A DNA stretch of 33,190 nt from the NCBI GenBank assembly GCA_020650975.1, contig JAIPMN010021822.1, positions 1 to 33,190 of the forward strand, in the 5' to 3' direction. The notes under the pieces are model-generated. The model searched no databases, was not told the DNA's origin, and was given only the letters and a program-made list of their open reading frames with translations. Source of the DNA: Apostichopus californicus. Lineage: Eukaryota; Echinodermata; Holothuroidea; Aspidochirotida; Stichopodidae. Position numbers and translations under genes: made by a program. Shown piece after piece: positions 31,250-33,190 of the stretch (its first letter is position 1; the number at the start of each line of letters is the position of its first letter).

Positions 31250-32330
31250 CATGTACTGCAAGCCTGTGCTTATATTCACAATACTTGATAGTGTCAGTTT
31301 CTGTCCATCTCGGTTAAGTTCAGACGTGCAGTTGCTTTTCTCTAACCGTAGGACCACGGTTCAGCTTAGAATGACACATCGGTCGCAGAAGGTTATATGG
31401 CTGTCTAACTGTAAGTTTGAAGTTAGTATTTTTTAACTATACATAACTGAATACGGGTCTAATGGCCTACCTAAACGGTTTGAAATGTATGTTTGTTCTT
31501 ACCATACGCTTTTCACTGTCTTTTGATATGGCCACAAACATTGGTCAGAGGGAAAGAAAGTCCAGTTTCCCGAGAAAACTACAGGCAACGTTGAGACAGG
31601 TTTGATAAATTAGTAGGCCCTATATTAGATAGTGGATCACTTCTACAAAGCCCGAAGTCGATTTGACTGAAACAAACGAAACTTTGCAGGAGTTTCAGCT
31701 AACTACTGATCTCTCGAATACAGTCACCGTTAATAAACAAAAGACTGACAACGCCTCTCACACTCGAAATTTTGGCATTAATACCACGATTGTAATTAAT
31801 CACTCCTTCGATAACTAAATGAAAGATGGATTCACAAAGAAATCGATAGTCGCATAGATTGAAAGGTGCGAAAAATATTACAGCTGCACGAACTCCTGGC
31901 AATAGCGTCACTTGTATTCGTTGTCCGCTGTTCAACACACGTACGGGGCCGTATCACTCTCCGTTGCTTTCCCACACAAGCGCGCGGGGTAATGAACGAC
32001 AAATACTGTACTTTTGGGAGTACGTCTGTCACTTAGTATCACAGAAATTACATTCTCGGCATGAGCGCATGGAAAAGCATATGAGCAAATTGAGGGCGTA
32101 CTTAATTTTTACTTTACCAGATGCGTCTTGGTCAGTTTCTCGCTGGTTTTACATCAGAAAGCATATTGTCCCTCATTTGCGGAGTTAAAGAGCACAAAGT
32201 GAAACTGGCGCTATCACCGCACAACTGTGAGAGGACTTATGAACGGGCATCACCTGTGAAAATTTTATATCCATTCTTTTTTAATGTCGACATAAAGATT
32301 TGAAATTTCGACAGTTTTTCAGAGTAAAAA
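31250..32330 (-). promoter_or_regulatory. Possible promoter / 5' UTR region (weak)
   Basis: This is the most CpG-rich non-repeat stretch upstream of the gene (for example ACAAGCGCGCGGGG near 31976). On the minus strand it contains a good donor, GTATG|GTAAGAAC, at 31503/31502, which could end a non-coding first exon. The position upstream of exon 1 fits. There is no core promoter motif I would trust. The 109-codon plus frame at 31859-32188 has no recognisable motif. Confidence 0.2.
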
Positions 32331-32384
32331 TGGTTCACTTTACTTGATCTTTCAATTGTTCATAGTGCGGTATCAGAGTCCATG

Positions 32385-32455
32385 ATGCCTATTGTATTTT
32401 GTGGAGATCAAAGGTCATTTGGGGTCACCAGTGGTCAAATTGTGGAAACCTTGTT
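32385..32455. repeat. Fragment of the TGACCTTTGACCT repeat, reverse orientation
   Basis: GGAGATCAAAGGTCATTTGG then GGTCACCAGTGGTCAAATTG is the reverse complement of the repeat unit described at 19930-20680. Only about half a unit remains. Confidence 0.8.
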
Positions 32456-33190
32456 TCATAATCTACCGTATGTCCAATCGGCCAGCCTATTAGATAACAT
32501 ATGCGTTTACGCCTCATAAGAATTATGACAGGTTGTTTGCAATTGGAAATTAGCCTGTGGGCATCCGTAGACAGTATCTGCGAGCCAGCAAACCAGCGAC
32601 GAAAATGGCATTGGATTAACTATGTCGCTATTTGATCGGCACTCCGTACATACATGTGAATAAAGTTACATATACTGCGTGTACGTACAACGGTAGGATT
32701 AAATTGGTTTCGTTCACATACAAGCGTGAAGGAAAAAATGTTTCGTGTTAGAATACTAATACACTTAAGGTGACCAAACATCTCCTAAATTATATCTTTA
32801 TATATGTTTGACCTATGCGTTTGCTTATAAATCAACATTATTCATTTTACTCGAGCAACTATATCTTTCCTGCTTGGGTTACGAGACTCGGAGACCTAAT
32901 TGGTCCACTTGGTTGAGGCGGGGTTGAGTGGGGGTGGGGGATGAAGTGGGTTGGTATGACTGATTTATAATTTTCAAAATATCTGCTTTCAATAAAAATA
33001 AAAAAATCACAATTTACAGTACATAGGTCCCAAATATTATGTCCCTGCTTAAATTGTTGATGCCCCTATAACATAGCATATCATAATTCATCATTAATCA
33101 GTCATTCATCAGTCAACGTTGTTATTTCTATTTTTGCATTCTGTTTACAAGAGTTTACGACTACAAAGTTAGACAAGGTGAATAATGTTT
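32456..33190. other. Right end: nothing recognised
   Basis: A+T-rich with one G-run (GGGTTGAGTGGGGGTGGGGG near 32921). No exon or element boundary was identified. Confidence 0.4.

Noticed and set aside
31859..32188. 109-codon plus-strand frame in a CpG-richer region
   Set aside because: No signal peptide or domain; more likely promoter or 5' UTR sequence of the cadherin gene.

Overview
This window is eukaryotic and intron-rich, about two-thirds A+T by eye, and packed with repeats. It comes from a marine-invertebrate-like genome. The hAT-type MITEs, the tandem repeats carrying TGACCTTTGACCT, and the many TAGGCCTA-like words suggest an echinoderm or another ambulacrarian. That placement is an inference and is weaker than the gene call.

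One protein-coding gene can be supported. It lies on the minus strand and is the 5' part of a large cadherin. Eleven coding exons run from a signal-peptide exon (28925-28838) down to 801. Every junction has GT/AG ends and compatible phases, and the exons total exactly 360 codons. The product reads as signal peptide, then cadherin repeats EC1, EC2 and most of EC3. It matches the N-terminus of protocadherin-15 (fly Cad99C), the lower tip-link protein of vertebrate hair cells, including a paired cysteine bracket in EC1 and the F-L-P-C...C motif at the start of EC3. The rest of the gene lies beyond position 1.

Layout from right to left along the gene. 33190-28926 is upstream sequence or 5' UTR introns. 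28925-28838 is the signal-peptide exon. 28837-16017 is a 12.8-kb first coding intron holding a TTAA-flanked 594-bp element, a MITE bracketed by an exact 66-bp direct repeat, and several tandem repeat families. A 15-nt microexon sits at 16016-16002. EC1 exons lie at 15366-11653, EC2 exons at 8992-2050, and EC3 exons at 2211-801. The introns hold a palindrome cluster (about 14692-15110), a broken THAP-domain fragment (13958-14058), a tRNA-like SINE head (about 12000-12083), a 52-bp minisatellite, an L2/CR1-type LINE fragment, a foldback element, and several hAT-type MITEs. The left edge is a 64-bp minisatellite (1-512).

I found no RNA gene, CRISPR array or multi-gene system. The noteworthy content is the gene itself, its microexon, and the mobile-element and repeat biology inside its introns.
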